Shown here piece by piece: positions 63,391 through 64,000 of a stretch of DNA of 64,000 bases (position 1 is the first letter of the stretch; each line of letters starts with the position of its first letter). A program made the position numbers and the translations under genes. Origin of the DNA: Orbaceae bacterium ESL0727. Its GTDB lineage: Bacteria; Pseudomonadota; Gammaproteobacteria; Enterobacterales; Orbaceae. Where the stretch lies: assembly GCA_029433345.1 (NCBI GenBank), contig JAQTHY010000002.1, forward strand, positions 85,803 to 149,802. The letters are read 5' to 3'. A model generated the notes under the pieces. That model worked only from the letters and a program-made list of their open reading frames with translations, was not told the origin of the DNA and made no database searches.

Positions 63391-64000
63391 ATGTTGTTAT
63401 TAAAAAAAACAGTATTTGAGAAAAATAGACGCAACAAACGATTATGTAATACATGGGTATTTCAACCACGATTATATCTAAAAAGATTGCTTTCAACCTT
63501 ACTGTTAATAAAACGCCTCATAAATAAATTGCTAATCGGCAATCGATTTTTAAGAAAAACAGCAGTTATTATTTTCATAACTACTGATAAATTAAGTTAT
63601 CAAGTCATAAAACCGACCTTAACCGGTGATATGATTGATCAAGAAGGTGAAATTGCTCTATTTATGAATACGGTTTCCGCAAGTCATGATAACAAGGCTA
63701 TTGAAATAGCATTGACTCAATTGTTTGATAGATTATCTGATCCTATGACGAATCAGTCGCTCATAATAAAACGAACTATTTTCAAAATTGAAATACTGCC
63801 AACAGCTGTTCAGCAACAATTGTTACGTCTACCTACTACGCAATTATCAACTAATGAAGTTACGTTATTTGTTGAAGCTGCGATCTATAAACTATTTTCT
63901 TTACCGGCAACAGAAGTGGCTTTCGATTATTATCACCATCAAGATGATAATCAACAACTAACGGTAGCAATCTGTCATAAAAATGATATCGATAGTTGGA
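63391..64000 (+). CDS. PilM/HofM-like pilus or competence assembly protein (partial)
   Basis: An open frame runs from an ATG at 63391 past the end of the window (203 codons seen). The recognisable part is about residues 85-203: LLRLPTTQLSTNEVTLFVEAAI, LPATEVAFDYY and VAICHKNDIDSW. This pattern resembles the actin-like PilM/ComA/HofM proteins that form the cytoplasmic side of type IV pilus or DNA-uptake machines. The first 60 residues are basic and unusual, no good ribosome site precedes the ATG, and the true start may lie elsewhere. The downstream pilN/O/Q-type genes that would confirm it are outside the window. Confidence 0.5.
   Translation, partial: MLLLKKTVFEKNRRNKRLCNTWVFQPRLYLKRLLSTLLLIKRLINKLLIGNRFLRKTAVIIFITTDKLSYQVIKPTLTGDMIDQEGEIALFMNTVSASHDNKAIEIALTQLFDRLSDPMTNQSLIIKRTIFKIEILPTAVQQQLLRLPTTQLSTNEVTLFVEAAIYKLFSLPATEVAFDYYHHQDDNQQLTVAICHKNDIDSW

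Noticed and set aside
63186..63419. 77-aa plus-strand ORF after the tRNA operon
   Set aside because: It starts inside the tRNA promoter region, has no ribosome site or recognisable domain, and overlaps the start of the PilM/HofM-like frame. Judged a chance ORF.

Overview
This window looks like chromosomal DNA from an AT-rich gammaproteobacterium. Nearly every gene has a close Escherichia coli counterpart: mukFEB, secDF-yajC, pntAB, lptD-surA-rsmA-apaH, accD-folC-dedD-cvpA-purF, moaCDE-ybhL and trxB-cydDC. Base composition, long AT-rich spacers and trimmed operons (no pdxA, apaG, moaA/B or nuoA-I where they would be expected) suggest a small-genome host-associated lineage. Orbaceae (Gilliamella, Frischella, Orbus) is my best guess; it is inference and untested.

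Layout. 1-8.2 kb: end of pcnB, then lptD, surA, rsmA, apaH and sppA on the plus strand (outer-membrane biogenesis, rRNA methylation, Ap4A hydrolysis, signal-peptide digestion). 8.2-12.6 kb, minus strand: a YejM-like membrane sulfatase-fold protein, ybhL and moaE/D/C. 12.8-18.9 kb: an isolated nuoJKLMN cluster, the membrane arm of complex I without nuoA-I. 19-22.5 kb: yajC-secD-secF. 22.9-24.7 kb: tRNA-Ala, a broken MFS gene and a ClbS/DfsB-like gene. 24.7-27.7 kb: pntAB (minus). 28.1-35 kb: mukF-mukE-mukB. 35.5-40.6 kb: accD to purF. 41.4-45.1 kb: an inverse autotransporter and a secreted partner. 45.5-53.7 kb: dnaB, then cydC, cydD, trxB, a nitroreductase and ampG (minus). 54-56.5 kb: ldhA and mltB. 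56.6-60 kb: aspT-aspD (minus). 60.4-62.4 kb: two small transporters and yeaO. 62.8-63.2 kb: a Val-Val-Lys tRNA operon. The window ends inside a PilM/HofM-like gene.

How the genes fit together. Several loci concern the proton gradient and redox balance: the nuo membrane arm, PntAB transhydrogenase, CydDC (needed for cytochrome bd), LdhA, and the AspT/AspD pair, which can build a proton gradient from aspartate decarboxylation. The most striking observation is that intact, tightly packed NuoK, NuoL and NuoM ORFs have lost many charged and histidine residues known to be needed for proton translocation (NuoM equivalents of K234, K265, H322, H348 and E407; NuoK E36; NuoL H254, H334, H338 and K342), whereas NuoN keeps most of its own and carries a roughly 90-residue hydrophilic insertion.

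Other notable items are a 34-bp element present three times in intergenic DNA, a C-terminal domain shared by the inverse autotransporter and its downstream secreted partner, a CydC whose tail is cut short by overlap with dnaB, acidic N-terminal extensions on MukE and MukB, and a 5 x 15 bp tandem repeat.
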